A DNA stretch of 64,000 nt from positions 186,001-250,000 of the forward strand of contig NZ_BMUE01000007.1 of the NCBI RefSeq assembly GCF_014650035.1. Direction: 5' to 3'. Position numbers and translations under genes: made by a program. This document shows positions 16,773 to 26,102 of the stretch, in pieces; position 1 is the stretch's first letter, and each line of letters begins with the position of its first letter. Source of the DNA: Streptomyces lucensis JCM 4490. GTDB lineage: Bacteria > Actinomycetota > Actinomycetes > Streptomycetales > Streptomycetaceae. Under the pieces are notes generated by a model. The model saw only the letters and a list, made by a program, of their open reading frames with translations, did no database searches and was not told where the DNA came from.

Positions 16773-17405
16773 CGCGGTACTCCGTGATCCAGGGGGAGTT
16801 CGTTGCTCGCTGCGAGGGCGCCCAACCCCGCACGCGGTCCCTCCGTGCCGGACAGGCGCATGCGCCTCAAGGACCGGCCGCGTACGGTCCGCCGGGCTGG
16901 TGACCATTTCATCCATCGCAGCGTCATGATGTGAGCTGCCTCACATGCCCATCATTGCACGTTCCGGACTCGACGCCACCTCGCCTTCCCTGGTGCGGAG
17001 CGGCCTTGAATTTGACCCTTCACATAACGCGCCCCATGGTCAATTCGCATCCCGGCTCGCTTCCAGACCGACCGTCAGCTCCGCATCGTGGGCCGACCCG
17101 CCGTACGAACCGGAGCGGAGTGGTCCCTGTTGGCGGCGTTCAGAGGCCAGGCAGAAGGATGGGTTCCAGCCAGGCGCGCTGCCGAACTCCCGCGGGGAGG
17201 GCTGGCGGCCGGGGCGGTCCTGGCGGGCGCTGTCCCGTCCGACGTGGCGGCTGACATCCGCACAGCCGTCATCTTCCGCACACGGGTCAGCCTGCACCGC
17301 AAGATCGTCAAGCATGCCGCTGCTTCGAGGAAGTCCTTCTCGACCGACATCGAGCACCTGGAGTTCGAGCTGTAGTACCTGATCGCCGACAGGATCGGAC
17401 CGCCT
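16773..17405. other. Intergenic region, no recognised gene
   Basis: About 630 bp. A plus-strand frame ending at 17375 has a basic stretch (RVSLHRKIVKHAAASRKS) that could be a remnant C-terminus, but I cannot assign it to a family. It must also hold the M4 protease promoter (minus strand, near 16773-16930). Confidence 0.4.
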
Positions 17406-17975
17406 TCAGTGAAGCAGGCGGTCCACCATCGTCTCGATCAGCCGTTCCGGGTCGTGGGGTGTCAGCAGTGCGGGTACGGTCAGGTCGTCGATGATCAGAC
17501 CGAGTGTGGCGAGGTAGAGCACGACCACTCCCTCGCGGCCACCGGGCAGCCCGGCGTCGAGGTGGTAGGCGATGTTGCCCTCCAGCTGGATCTCGAAGAA
17601 GCGCGTCAGCTCGGTGTTCAGCTCCGGCCGCCGCGTCGCCTCCAGCCGCATTTCCAGCAGTGCGAGATGGCTGCCGCGCTCGCGTCGGGTGCGCTCCAGC
17701 AACTGCCGCAACAGCGTGACCGTGACATCCCGCGGTGTACCGGCCTTCATCGCCTCCTCCAGCTCCGCCGGATCGGGCGTCAGCCGCTCGAGGATGCGCT
17801 GCATGACCTGGGCCAGCATCTCGCCCCGGTTCGCGAAGTAGTTGGTGGCGGTCCCGACGGGGACGCCGGCCTCCTTGTCCACGGCCCGCAGCGTGAGGCC
17901 GCGAGACCCCTCACGGGCGAGTACCTCGATGGCGCCGTCGAGCAGCGCGGTACGACGAGCGGGGTTGTGACGCAC
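17406..17975 (-). CDS. TetR family transcriptional regulator
   Basis: The protein is 189 residues. The N-terminal HTH is clear: LLDGAIEVLAREGSRGLTLR, then AGVPVGTATNYFANRGEML. The C-terminal part is all-helical, with ERTRRERGSHLALLEMRLEA, as in ligand-binding TetR domains. It is divergent from the RibD/DHFR-like reductase gene, and the shared region contains a TTGACA promoter and a TGCAGT/ACTGCA inverted repeat. It therefore most likely represses itself and the reductase in response to an unknown small molecule. Confidence 0.88.
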   Translation of the reverse strand: MRHNPARRTALLDGAIEVLAREGSRGLTLRAVDKEAGVPVGTATNYFANRGEMLAQVMQRILERLTPDPAELEEAMKAGTPRDVTVTLLRQLLERTRRERGSHLALLEMRLEATRRPELNTELTRFFEIQLEGNIAYHLDAGLPGGREGVVVLYLATLGLIIDDLTVPALLTPHDPERLIETMVDRLLH

Positions 17976-18015
17976 ACGGTCTCCCTGTCTGATCCGGACG
18001 AGTCCACAGAACCCG

Positions 18016-18057
18016 TTGACACCACTACAAGTGCAGTACTACGTTCTAACCACTGCA
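18016..18057 (+). promoter_or_regulatory. Promoter and inverted repeat between TetR and reductase genes
   Basis: TTGACA (18016-18021) and TACGTT (18040-18045) are separated by 18 bp and face the reductase. TGCAGT at 18032-18037 and ACTGCA at 18052-18057 form an inverted repeat over the -10 region, a typical place for TetR repression. Seen in sequence; binding is inferred. Confidence 0.45.
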
Positions 18058-18345
18058 ATCAGAGTACAACTTCTGAGGCAGATCACGTGAGAGTCACCCC
18101 TTCCATTCAGGAGTCGTATGCGACGCCCCTTCACCGGCCGGGCCCCCCTCCTGCAGACCACCTCGCACGATGCCCGTCGCGACGGCGCGGACCGCCGCCC
18201 GCTCAGGCCGCACCAGGTCCCGCGCCCCCGGCCGCTCCCGAAGCCCGGCTCACGCCGCTGAAGCGCACCCGTAGCCGCCACCCGGCGCCGCAGCGCACCC
18301 TGGACCGCCCTGCCAGATCCAGACCGAGAGGCAAGGACTCACCAC

Positions 18346-18912
18346 ATGCGAAAGCTCGTCTACTACGTCGCCGCCACCCTCGACAGCTACATCGCCGGCC
18401 CGGACGGGGAGTACGACTTCCTTCTCTTCGAGGGCGAGGGACGCGACGCGATCCTCGCCGAGTACCCGGAGACGATGCCCACCCCCGCCCGCGCGGCCTT
18501 CGGTCTCACCGGCACCCCGAACCGGCACTTCGACACGGTCATCATGGGCCGCGGCACCTACGAACCCGGCCTGCAGGCAGGCCTGACCAGCCCGTACGCC
18601 CATCTTGAGCAGTACGTCGTCTCCACCAGCCTGCAGACCGTGGACCCGGACATCCATGTCGTACGGGAAGACCCCGCCGACACCGTTCGCAAGCTCAAGT
18701 CGCAGTCCGGCAAGGACATCTGGCTGGCCGGCGGCGGCAAGCTGGCTTCCGCCCTGCTCCCGGAGATCGACCAGCTCGTCATCAAGCGCAACCCGCTCGT
18801 CATCGGCTCCGGCATCCCGCTCTTCGCGGGCCCGTTCAGTCCGGCGACGTATCTGCCCGTCTCGACCCGCAGCTTCGACTCGGGCCTGCGCATCGAGACG
18901 TACAGCCGGTGA
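18346..18912 (+). CDS. RibD C-terminal/dihydrofolate reductase-like protein
   Basis: The protein is 188 residues. It starts KLVYYVAATLDSYIAGPDGEYDF, the usual opening of this family (strand, then the SLDG-like loop), has FDTVIMGRGTYE in the middle and IWLAGGGKLASALLPEIDQL for NADPH binding. Such proteins are NADPH-dependent reductases of unknown substrate, often partnered with a TetR regulator, as here. The ATG at 18346 follows GGCAAGGA. Confidence 0.85.
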   Translation: MRKLVYYVAATLDSYIAGPDGEYDFLLFEGEGRDAILAEYPETMPTPARAAFGLTGTPNRHFDTVIMGRGTYEPGLQAGLTSPYAHLEQYVVSTSLQTVDPDIHVVREDPADTVRKLKSQSGKDIWLAGGGKLASALLPEIDQLVIKRNPLVIGSGIPLFAGPFSPATYLPVSTRSFDSGLRIETYSR

Positions 18913-19026
18913 CGGAGTCAGCGCGTCGATGCCGGGTTGGCGGCCGCTGCCGCTCCCGATCGCAACACTCACTGCGGACACTCGTGGGCCGCGAGAGAAG
19001 CCCGCAGGTCAGGGGGAGAATCACGC

Positions 19027-19280
19027 ATGGAAGCACTGATCAGCACGCCGGACCATAGGGCCGGGGTGCGGAGCACGATGAGTCTGGCTGATCTCGGGGT
19101 GACGGCGGATCAGGAGCGTCTCGACCGCTACCTGCTGCGCAATCCGCACGCCGGCGTCGACCGGACCCGTGCCGAGCTCGCCATGCCGGACACGGCGCGG
19201 GTGATCGGCGAGCTGCGGGCGCTGGGGCTGGTGGACAGGGCGTCCGTCGCCCTCGCTCCGGCCGCCGCCGTGGATCTGCC
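19027..19280 (+). pseudogene. LuxR/TrmB-like regulator, N-terminal remnant
   Basis: A good ribosome binding site (GGGGGAG) precedes the ATG at 19027. The product reads SLADLGVTADQERLDRYLLR, then PHAGVDRTRAELAMPDTARV and IGELRALGLVDRASVALAP, an N-terminal winged helix typical of TrmB-like LuxR regulators of several hundred residues. The frame is cut at about 19280, where sequence of an unrelated oxidoreductase begins in another frame. The regulator is therefore truncated. Confidence 0.65.
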
Positions 19281-19712
19281 AACGCCCTGCGCTGGCTGCC
19301 CCAGTTGCAGTCTGGCGACGTCGTGAGGGACGCGTTCGGCGACCTGCCGGTCGCCGTCATCGACCCGGCCGACATCGCGGCCGTGGCCACGAGAGCGCTG
19401 CTGGAGCCGGGGCATGAAGGGCCCGCCTACTCACTGAGTGGGCCCGAGGCACTCCTGCCCGCCGACCGGGTACGCATCCTCGGCCAAGCACTCGGCCGTG
19501 ACCTGCGCTTCCAGCCGGAGACGGATGAGGACGCCCAGGACCGGATGAACGCGGCCATGCCGAAGGAATACGTCAACGCATTCTTCAGCTTCTACCGCGA
19601 CCACACCATCGACGAGACCACCGTCCACGCCACCGTGCAACAGCTCACCGGCCGCCCTCCTCGCACCTTCGACCAGTGGACCACCACCCACGCCCCCGAG
19701 TTCAGGACGTAA
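19281..19712 (+). pseudogene. NmrA-like NAD(P)-dependent oxidoreductase, C-terminal remnant
   Basis: From 19281 the frame reads NALRWLPQLQSGDVVRDAFG, then VAVIDPADIAAVATRALLEP, YSLSGPEALLPADRVRILG and FFSFYRDHTIDETTVHATVQ. This is the substrate-side half of an NmrA/NAD(P)H-azoreductase-type protein. The Rossmann half with the GxxGxxG motif is absent, so the gene is not functional. It is joined directly to the LuxR-type remnant. Confidence 0.7.
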
Positions 19713-19840
19713 GGCTCGCCGCAGCCGGGTGCGAGCCACGGCTCGCGTCAACGGTATCGGTGATGACACCTGCAGTGGTCGTCCGGGTTGAACGGAACTC
19801 ACTGGTCGTGGTTCCAGCCAGTGAGTTCGCCGGAGGCGTG

Positions 19841-21196
19841 TCAGATCAGTCCCTGCGCCAGCATCGCCTGGGCAACTCGTTCGAAGCCCGCGATGTTGGC
19901 CCCCGTGACGTAGTCACCCGGGGCGCCGTACTGGTCGGCGGTCTGCCAGCACAGGTCGTGAATGTCCCGCATCACCGTGGCCAGCTCGGCCTGGACGCGG
20001 TCCCGGGACCAGGAATCGCGTCCGCTGTTCTGCCGCATCTCCAGGGCGCTGACCGCGACGCCGCCCGCGTTGGCCGCCTTGCCGGGGCCGAACGCCACCC
20101 CGGCCTCCCGGAAGACCTGTGCGGCGGTCGGGGTGACCGGCATGTTGGCACCCTCCGACACGGCTTTCACTCCGCCCCGCACAAGGGCCCTTGCATCGTC
20201 GGCGTTCAGTTCGTTCTGAGTCGCCGAGGGGAGGGCCACGTCGGCGGGGACCTCCCACACCGAGCCGTCCGGCACGAACACCGCCGATCCACCCCGGCGT
20301 TCGGCGTAGTGCCGCACCCGGCCGCGCTCGATCACCTTGATCTGCTTGAGGAGGTCGATGTCGATGCCCTTGTCGTCGACGACATAGCCCTCGGAGTCCG
20401 AGACGGTCAGGGCCCGCGCCCCCAGCTCGTGCAGCTTCTCCACGGTGTAGAGGGCCACGTTGCCCGAGCCGGACACCAGGACCTGCTGGCCCGGCAGGTC
20501 CTCGCCACGACGGTGCAGCATCTCGGCGACGAACAGGACGTTGCCGTACCCGGTGGCCTCTGCTCGCCCGGCCGAGCCGCCCCAGCCCGGGCCCTTTCCG
20601 GTCAAGACGCCCGCCTCCCAGCGGTTGGTGATGCGCCGGTACTGGCCGAACAGGTAGCCGATCTCCCGGCTGCCCACACCGATGTCCCCGGCCGGTACAT
20701 CCGTACGGTCCCCGATGTGTCGGTACAGCTCCGTCATGAACGACTGACAGAAGCGCATCACCTCGTCGTCCGAGCGGCCCCGCGGGTCGAAGTCGCTGCC
20801 GCCCTTGCCGCCACCGATACCGAGGCCGGTCAGGGCGTTCTTGAACATCTGCTCGAAACCGAGGAACTTCACGATGCCCAGGTTCACCGACGGGTGGAAG
20901 CGCAGACCGCCCTTGTAGGGGCCGAGCGCGCTGTTGAACTCGATCCTGAAACCCCGGTTGACGCGGACTCGGCCTTCGTCGTCCTGCCACGGCACCCGGA
21001 AGAGCAGCTGTCGTTCTGGCTCGCACAGCCGCTCGATGAGCGCAGCCTGTCCGAGTTCCGGCCGGGCCGCCAGGACGGGAGCGAGAGTCTCCAGGACCTC
21101 TCTAGCCGCCTGGTGGAACTCCGGTTCCGCCGGATTCCGCCGGACGACCTCGCTGTAAAGCGCGGTGAGCGTCTCGCGCGTCGATGATGTGGTCAC
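19841..21196 (-). CDS. gdhA: NADP-specific glutamate dehydrogenase
   Basis: The protein is about 451 residues from a GTG at 21194-21196, preceded by GGAGGGGG; this matches the usual length of hexameric enzymes. Substrate-binding sequence is GPYKGGLRFHPSVN, followed by GGGKGGSDFDP with the catalytic Lys region, and GVGSREIGYLFGQYRRI. The nucleotide-binding GSGNVA is in the middle. The enzyme makes glutamate from 2-oxoglutarate and ammonium using NADPH. It stands alone on the minus strand. Confidence 0.93.
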   Translation of the reverse strand: MTTSSTRETLTALYSEVVRRNPAEPEFHQAAREVLETLAPVLAARPELGQAALIERLCEPERQLLFRVPWQDDEGRVRVNRGFRIEFNSALGPYKGGLRFHPSVNLGIVKFLGFEQMFKNALTGLGIGGGKGGSDFDPRGRSDDEVMRFCQSFMTELYRHIGDRTDVPAGDIGVGSREIGYLFGQYRRITNRWEAGVLTGKGPGWGGSAGRAEATGYGNVLFVAEMLHRRGEDLPGQQVLVSGSGNVALYTVEKLHELGARALTVSDSEGYVVDDKGIDIDLLKQIKVIERGRVRHYAERRGGSAVFVPDGSVWEVPADVALPSATQNELNADDARALVRGGVKAVSEGANMPVTPTAAQVFREAGVAFGPGKAANAGGVAVSALEMRQNSGRDSWSRDRVQAELATVMRDIHDLCWQTADQYGAPGDYVTGANIAGFERVAQAMLAQGLI

Positions 21197-21576
21197 AGCA
21201 ACCCCCTCCGGGACGACGGCACGGTGAGTGGCGTCGATGCCGCCGCGCCGACCGGCACGGACGGTTCTCCTGTGTGTCTCCTGCATCTTCTTCGCCTAGG
21301 ACTACGTGGGCGCCGTTCGACGCGTTCACCACGCTCCCGTCATCCCGAGCCGCGTTCGAGGCCGAGCGGGACCATCCTGCGCGGTGACGCAGCGGGTCCG
21401 GCGAGCGGCACTCTTGTCCTCGGGAATGCCGGGACGTCACCAACTCCGTGACGCTCGTTGAAGCCCGCGGTCAGGGGTGGGAGGGCCGTTGCGTGAGTGG
21501 CGTGTCCGGCGATCGCCTCGCTCGTCTCCCGCACCCATCGGTGAAGACGCGGTGTTCCATGCCTGTCTGTTCATGA

Positions 21577-22509
21577 GTGATTGCTGGAGCGATGGGCCGT
21601 TTGCAGGGCAGCGGTGGAGATATTGAGGTGCGTTGGTACCCGCGACTTGTGCAGACTCCACGCATGGCCGCTGACACCGCCGTCTCGCTTCAGGGGAGGG
21701 CCCTGAGACATGTCGCGGTTTCGTCGAAGGGGAAGCCCCTCCCGCCGGACCTGAGGGTGACAATGCACTTTCACCCCGACCGAGTCGCGGGAAACCGTCC
21801 CATCCTGATCCAAATGGCTGAGGACGGTGTCTACAGGTCACAGTTCGTCACTGGAACGAGTAACGGCGGGCTGACCGCTCATCCTGGCGGGGACCGGTGG
21901 CGCTGGGAGAGTCGTATCTTCGCCGGCGCCTACGACGATGCCGCACCTGACCAGCGCCCCGTCTACGGCGCGTTGAACTACCGCCGCGATCCCATCGGCG
22001 GTGCCCCGCGATTCGGCTCCTCGTACTTCAGGCTCAAGCCTGAGGTTCTCACGCGCGCCACGTTCTGTTACCCGGACAGCTCCGCTGAGCCGTCTGCCTT
22101 CGGCGTCGCCGATCGATGCTCACTTCTCGAGCTTGCCGAGGCAGCGAACAGGGATCCCCTTGACGGCCACATTGAGGCGCAGATCCACGGGCCGGTCAGG
22201 TTCGACTGTGATGTGGAAGCGCTGGTGCTGGACCCCAGCTATCGCGGTACAGCGGTCGACCATGCGGCAGAACATCTACCGTGCCCCGTCGAATGGCATC
22301 CCGGTTTCCGGCTCAGCGTGGCTGAACTGCGTCACCATGCGCACTATCGCGGTCAGGCGTATGTAGATCTGGGAGCCGAGATCGTTCACGGCGGCTGGCT
22401 CACTCCCAGGGATATAGGAGACGCTGCCCGCACAGGTCGATACGCTCTTCAGGACCTCAAGAAGGTCTGGCACTGCCTGGCCCGGTTCGGGGATGGTGCG
22501 GGCGCGTAG
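21577..22509 (+). CDS. DUF3626 domain-containing protein
   Basis: The protein is up to 310 residues. Conserved blocks are LRVTMHFHPDR, YRSQFVTGTSNGGLTAHPGG, RWRWESRIFAGAYDD, RPVYGALNYRRDPIGGAPRF and RFDCDVEALVLDPSYRGT, which I recognise as the DUF3626 family. Conserved His, Asp and Glu residues hint at metal binding, but the function is unknown. The start is uncertain: GTG at 21577 and ATG at 21592 are both in frame and neither has an ideal ribosome binding site. No operon partner. Confidence 0.75.
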   Translation: MIAGAMGRLQGSGGDIEVRWYPRLVQTPRMAADTAVSLQGRALRHVAVSSKGKPLPPDLRVTMHFHPDRVAGNRPILIQMAEDGVYRSQFVTGTSNGGLTAHPGGDRWRWESRIFAGAYDDAAPDQRPVYGALNYRRDPIGGAPRFGSSYFRLKPEVLTRATFCYPDSSAEPSAFGVADRCSLLELAEAANRDPLDGHIEAQIHGPVRFDCDVEALVLDPSYRGTAVDHAAEHLPCPVEWHPGFRLSVAELRHHAHYRGQAYVDLGAEIVHGGWLTPRDIGDAARTGRYALQDLKKVWHCLARFGDGAGA

Positions 22510-22545
22510 GTCGAAGTATGCGCACGAACAAATTGGGTTAGGAGA

Positions 22546-22671
22546 ATGAACGAAAGAAGACGAACCCGAAATACGTGCGACACGTTGGACGACAAAACCG
22601 ACCAACAAATCGATGGAAATGCGCAAGCAGGAAGTGCTGGGCATGTGATCGTCGTTTCCGGCGATCAGTGA
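22546..22671 (+). CDS. Small low-GC ORF, possibly truncated by an IS end
   Basis: An ATG at 22546, with AGGAG immediately upstream (spacing is short), opens a 41-codon frame rich in A-containing codons (Asn, Arg AGA, Asp, Gln). The stop TGA at 22669 is also the first triplet of the IS end. The composition differs sharply from the neighbours. It may be the start of an acquired gene cut by the insertion, or it may not be coding. No family recognised. Confidence 0.3.
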   Translation: MNERRRTRNTCDTLDDKTDQQIDGNAQAGSAGHVIVVSGDQ

Positions 22672-22684
22672 GCCTTTTCAGCGT
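22669..22684 (+). repeat. Orphan IS left end (16-bp terminal repeat)
   Basis: TGAGCCTTTTCAGCGT here is identical to the left terminal repeat of the decayed element at 24816 and is the exact reverse complement of its right end at 25291-25306. Similarity to the 24816 copy continues for about 20 bp (to TGATCGGGTGATG or CGATCGGGTGATG). No matching right end lies next to it, so it is a solo end left after deletion. Confidence 0.75.
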
Positions 22685-22803
22685 GGCCCCTGATCGGGTG
22701 ATGCGGCGATCCCATCAGCCGGTACGGCCGCTGACGTTCACCGGCTCGAACGCGTGGCCGACGAACGGGTCCTGCGCCTCGACGCCCGATTGGGCGGTAC
22801 GAG

Positions 22804-23859
22804 GTGGGGCAGGCTGAGGGGCGTTCTCGCACTCCCCTTCGGCGGCAGGAGACCGGCAGGTTACGTGTTCACTTCACGGCGGAAGACCTCGCCAGGACCC
22901 GGGTGGCCGCGACCATCGGCGTCGCGGCCGAGGTCTACTACAGCCTGGAGCTACTGAGAGGCAACCGGGTGCCTACGCACCTCCACACCTGGCGCTCGGC
23001 GGTCGCGGGCAGGACGGGGGCCGACACACTCCCCTTGACATCCCTGGTCCCGACGCGCGGTCCCGGGCTTGATCTGCTGGCCCTGACGGGCGATGTGCCC
23101 TCTCTGGACCACGCCGTGGACAATCTGCTGCACGCCCCGGTGTCCCAGCTGCGCCGCGAGATCGAGTGTCTCGACTTCCGTCCCGGACAACTGCCGTGGG
23201 CCAGACGGGTGGCGGAGGGCGACCGTGACGCGCTGCGGGAGCTGGCGAAGGCCCTGCGCGCCTGCCACCGACTGACCGTCGAGCCCTACTGGGACAGAGG
23301 ACGGTCCGAACTGGTCGCGCTGTCCACCCGTAGCGCGAACCTGATGCTGGAGGGAGGCGTCGATCTCCTGCTGCGCTCGATCTGTGCACCACTGGTCCGC
23401 TGGCGTCCGCCGGTGCTCGACGCCCCCTACCCGCGCCGAGTCGATGTGCACCTCCAGGGGCGGGGACTCATCATCACGCCCACGGTCTTCTCGAAGCACC
23501 CGGTGAGTTTCCTGTGGGACCCGCTCGACACCGCTCAGCCACCCCGCCTGACCGTACCGGCCCTCCGCCGGCCACTGACCGGCACCGAAGCGGCGGAGTC
23601 GGACGGCGCGACCGTCCGGAACCTGGAGTCCCTGCTCGGCCGCACCCGAGCCGCCGCCCTGCGAGTGACGGCGGAAGGCTGCACGACGAGCGAACTGGCC
23701 CGCCGCCTCGACGTCACGGCCGCCGCGGCCAGCCAGCACGCGACCGTGCTGCGCGACACGGGCCTCATCACCACCAGCCGCCGCGGCGGCTCCGTACTCC
23801 ACCTCATCACCCCGCTCGGGCTGGCCCTGCTGCGGACGGGCGCCCTGACGCAACCGTGA
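22804..23859 (+). CDS. ArsR-type winged-helix regulator (DUF5937-like N-terminal domain)
   Basis: The long N-terminal domain has VHFTAEDLARTRVA, a signature I associate with DUF5937-type regulators. The C-terminal winged helix reads RAAALRVTAEGCTTSELARR, then LDVTAAAASQHATVLRDTGL and ITTSRRGGSVLHLITPLG. Homologues usually start close to the HFTAED motif, but only TTA is found there. The ATG at 22804 is about 22 residues upstream and the next in-frame GTG lies just after it, so the native start may have been lost or moved. Effector and targets are unknown. Confidence 0.75.
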   Translation: MGQAEGRSRTPLRRQETGRLRVHFTAEDLARTRVAATIGVAAEVYYSLELLRGNRVPTHLHTWRSAVAGRTGADTLPLTSLVPTRGPGLDLLALTGDVPSLDHAVDNLLHAPVSQLRREIECLDFRPGQLPWARRVAEGDRDALRELAKALRACHRLTVEPYWDRGRSELVALSTRSANLMLEGGVDLLLRSICAPLVRWRPPVLDAPYPRRVDVHLQGRGLIITPTVFSKHPVSFLWDPLDTAQPPRLTVPALRRPLTGTEAAESDGATVRNLESLLGRTRAAALRVTAEGCTTSELARRLDVTAAAASQHATVLRDTGLITTSRRGGSVLHLITPLGLALLRTGALTQP

Positions 23860-23963
23860 CGGCGCGAGGACGCCGCGAACGAACGTCACCACCCCTGTCA
23901 CCCACCACCGAACAAGCGCACCGAGGTGTGTGAAGTACTGCCGCACCCACCGCCCTGGCAGCC

Positions 23964-23985
23964 CCTTTAAGCGGTGGCTTAAAGG
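23964..23985. promoter_or_regulatory. Perfect 9-bp inverted repeat upstream of secreted protein gene
   Basis: CCTTTAAGC and GCTTAAAGG are separated by GGTG. The repeat lies 69 bp upstream of the TTG start of the secreted protein gene and 104 bp after the regulator gene. It is AT-rich for this genome. It could be an operator, an mRNA hairpin or a weak terminator for the upstream gene; there is no U-tract. Confidence 0.45.
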
Positions 23986-24054
23986 ATGGGCAACGGATGG
24001 TCGACCTGCCCAGGATGTGAGGCGACAACCGACTCGTCCCGCCTGGAGGACCAC

Positions 24055-24465
24055 TTGAAGCCCCAACTCGCCGCCGCTGTCGGCTCCGCCGTTCTGACCG
24101 CGGCCACCGTACTGGGAGCGCCGGCCGCAGGCGCGCAGACTGCGGCGTACCCGACCACGCCCATCACAGGCGTCTCGTATGGTGCCAGCTACATCAGCGG
24201 CACTCTGACCTGGTACAACCGTTCGGTCGGGGTCGACGGAGAACTCCGGGCCGTCGGCTGCCGCAGGGCGTGGGTCGGTGCGTACGACGCCTCGGGTATC
24301 CGCCTCGGCGCCAAGAGCACCAGTACCAAGTGCGACGTGACGTATTCGCTCAACGACTTCCCGGCAGTCCCCGCAGACGTGCCCGGCGGGGCCGCGTACG
24401 TCGTCGTCTGCCTTGACGACGCCACCGCGTCCCCACTCGATTGCGAGACGTTCTACCGGCCCTGA
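24055..24465 (+). CDS. Secreted hypothetical protein
   Basis: The protein is 136 residues from TTG at 24055, which has GGAGG about 6 bases upstream. The first ~27 residues form a signal peptide (KPQLAAAVGSAVLTAATVLG, then APAAGA before QTAAYP). The mature part is about 110 residues with four Cys, likely two disulfides, and a beta-rich pattern (VSYGASYISGTLTWYNRSVG). No family recognised. A GC-rich hairpin terminator follows at 24516-24544. Confidence 0.7.
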   Translation: MKPQLAAAVGSAVLTAATVLGAPAAGAQTAAYPTTPITGVSYGASYISGTLTWYNRSVGVDGELRAVGCRRAWVGAYDASGIRLGAKSTSTKCDVTYSLNDFPAVPADVPGGAAYVVVCLDDATASPLDCETFYRP

Positions 24466-24515
24466 CCACTCCGACCGCTCGATAAGTGACCTTGCGGCGA
24501 AACACATACCCGGCC

Positions 24516-24544
24516 CCGGGGCGGCATGACACGCGCCGCCCCGG
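24516..24544 (+). terminator. Hairpin terminator after secreted protein gene
   Basis: CCGGGGCGGC and GCCGCCCCGG form a perfect 10-bp stem with a 9-nt loop, 50 bp after the stop codon. No U-tract, as is usual in Streptomyces. Confidence 0.6.
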
Positions 24545-24815
24545 AAGCTGATCCCGTCGCCCGACGAGGCAGAGCTACGAGCCATCAACCGTCGAGCCTC
24601 CGGAGATGACCGGGACGACGGCAGGCGCGGGATGTTCGGCTGTGTGACCGTGGGAGCAATGGGGCTTCGGTCCTACTCGAAGTCGGCTGCCCCTCCGGCG
24701 GGCGAGGCCGCCGAGTGCGTTGACGAGGCCGCCAGGCAGGGCATCCGCCGCCCAGGGCGCATCGGGCCGCCGTCGCGGATCCACCCGATCGGTGGCTGTT
24801 CCGAAAAGGAATCAA

Positions 24816-25306
24816 TGAGCCTTTTCAGCGTGGTCACCGATCGGGTGATGACCTTGGTGCCCGCAACGGACAGGGCCCCGTGCCGTTGGGCGAGGTGTTC
24901 GAAGTCTCAACCTGCCGGTCCAGGAGCCCTGTTGGTTCCCTATCCTGCCGCACGCGACCTGCCTCATGCGCTGGTCGAGTGGGTCACGATGCTTATCGTC
25001 ACCCGTGAGGGTGACCGTCGCTGCAAGCTCCCGCCGCACCACCGCCCACGCCTCGTCGCCGACCGCGCCTACATCGGCGCCGGCTCCTGGGCCATCACCG
25101 CCATCCGCCGCCCGCCCAAAGGCGAACTGTCACCGACCGAACGGACGCTGAACCGGGCACTCGCCCAGGCCCGAGCTCCCGTCGAACGAGGCGTCGCCCG
25201 CCTGAAGTCCTGGCGGATCTTCCGCCGGAGCCGCTGGAGCCCGAACCGCATGACAGACATCGCCGCCGCGGTCCTCACCCTGGAGAGGCAACGCTGAAAA
25301 GGCTCA
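24816..25306 (+). mobile_element. Decayed IS element (internally deleted transposase) with perfect terminal repeats
   Basis: Perfect 16-bp terminal inverted repeats lie at 24816-24831 and 25291-25306. The enclosed frame keeps the C-terminal part of a DDE transposase (RLVADRAYIGAGSWAITAIR, PVERGVARLKSWRIFRR, MTDIAAAVLTLE) and the first ~12 residues, but the middle with the first catalytic Asp is missing. At 491 bp it is about half the length of an intact IS of this type. No target duplication is obvious. Confidence 0.75.
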
Positions 25307-26102
25307 GTAACTAGTGGCGTGGCGGGCAGATCGGTGGAATTTTCGGGTTGCGGTTCGGTCTGACCCCCTACGTGGCCAAGCCGACGGACCCGACGTGCTC
25401 TTCGTAGACGCGGCTACGACTCCGTCACCTGCTGTGGGCCTGCGGCATCTGCTCGGTGATCGCCGAACGAGTTGAGAGACACGGCTCCGGCCTGGGCGTC
25501 TTTCGCTACGTGGACGAGCGCACGATCGCCTGGCTGCATGGTTGCCACCGCCTGTGAATCCGTGGGCGGAATGATCGACGCGTCCGCTGATGGCAGGAGT
25601 GACTTCAATGCCTCGGTAGCCCGCATCGTGCCGGCTACTGGCTGAGGGCTGGTGGTGGGTCCAGCTGTCGCATGGTCAAGTTCGTGCGGCCGTACGCCGC
25701 GACAGCAACACCCTTTCATCAAGTGGTAACGACCACGTTCGACCCCGCAGCGTGCCGTTGCCGCCCCGCTTCCGCACCACCTTCAACAACCTGAAAACTT
25801 CGCTGTCTGCAGCTCCGCGCCTTCGTGTCTTCCATGGGTTCGTCCGGAGCGATCCAACTCCCCGCTCTCCGCCCCGGACCGGATCAGCGACCGCCTCACC
25901 GCATAGGACAGCGGTCTCAAGGCGTACATCTCACGGCTTGGGGTGGCGCCGCAGTAGTACCTGAGGCTTACATCCGACATCGTTCCAGCTGGCGACCTCC
26001 AAGATCATGCCGAGGCCTAGCGTTGAGCTCGATCGCAAACGCCGCGTAGCCACCCACGCCCCGGATCGTGGCTGCACCTCCCATGTCGCTCGGAGTCTTG
26101 TC
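25307..26102. other. Gene-poor region after the IS remnant
   Basis: About 800 bp with only short frames on both strands and no recognised domain or ribosome binding site. It may contain older deletion scars. The promoter of the glycosyltransferase gene must lie near its right side. Confidence 0.4.
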
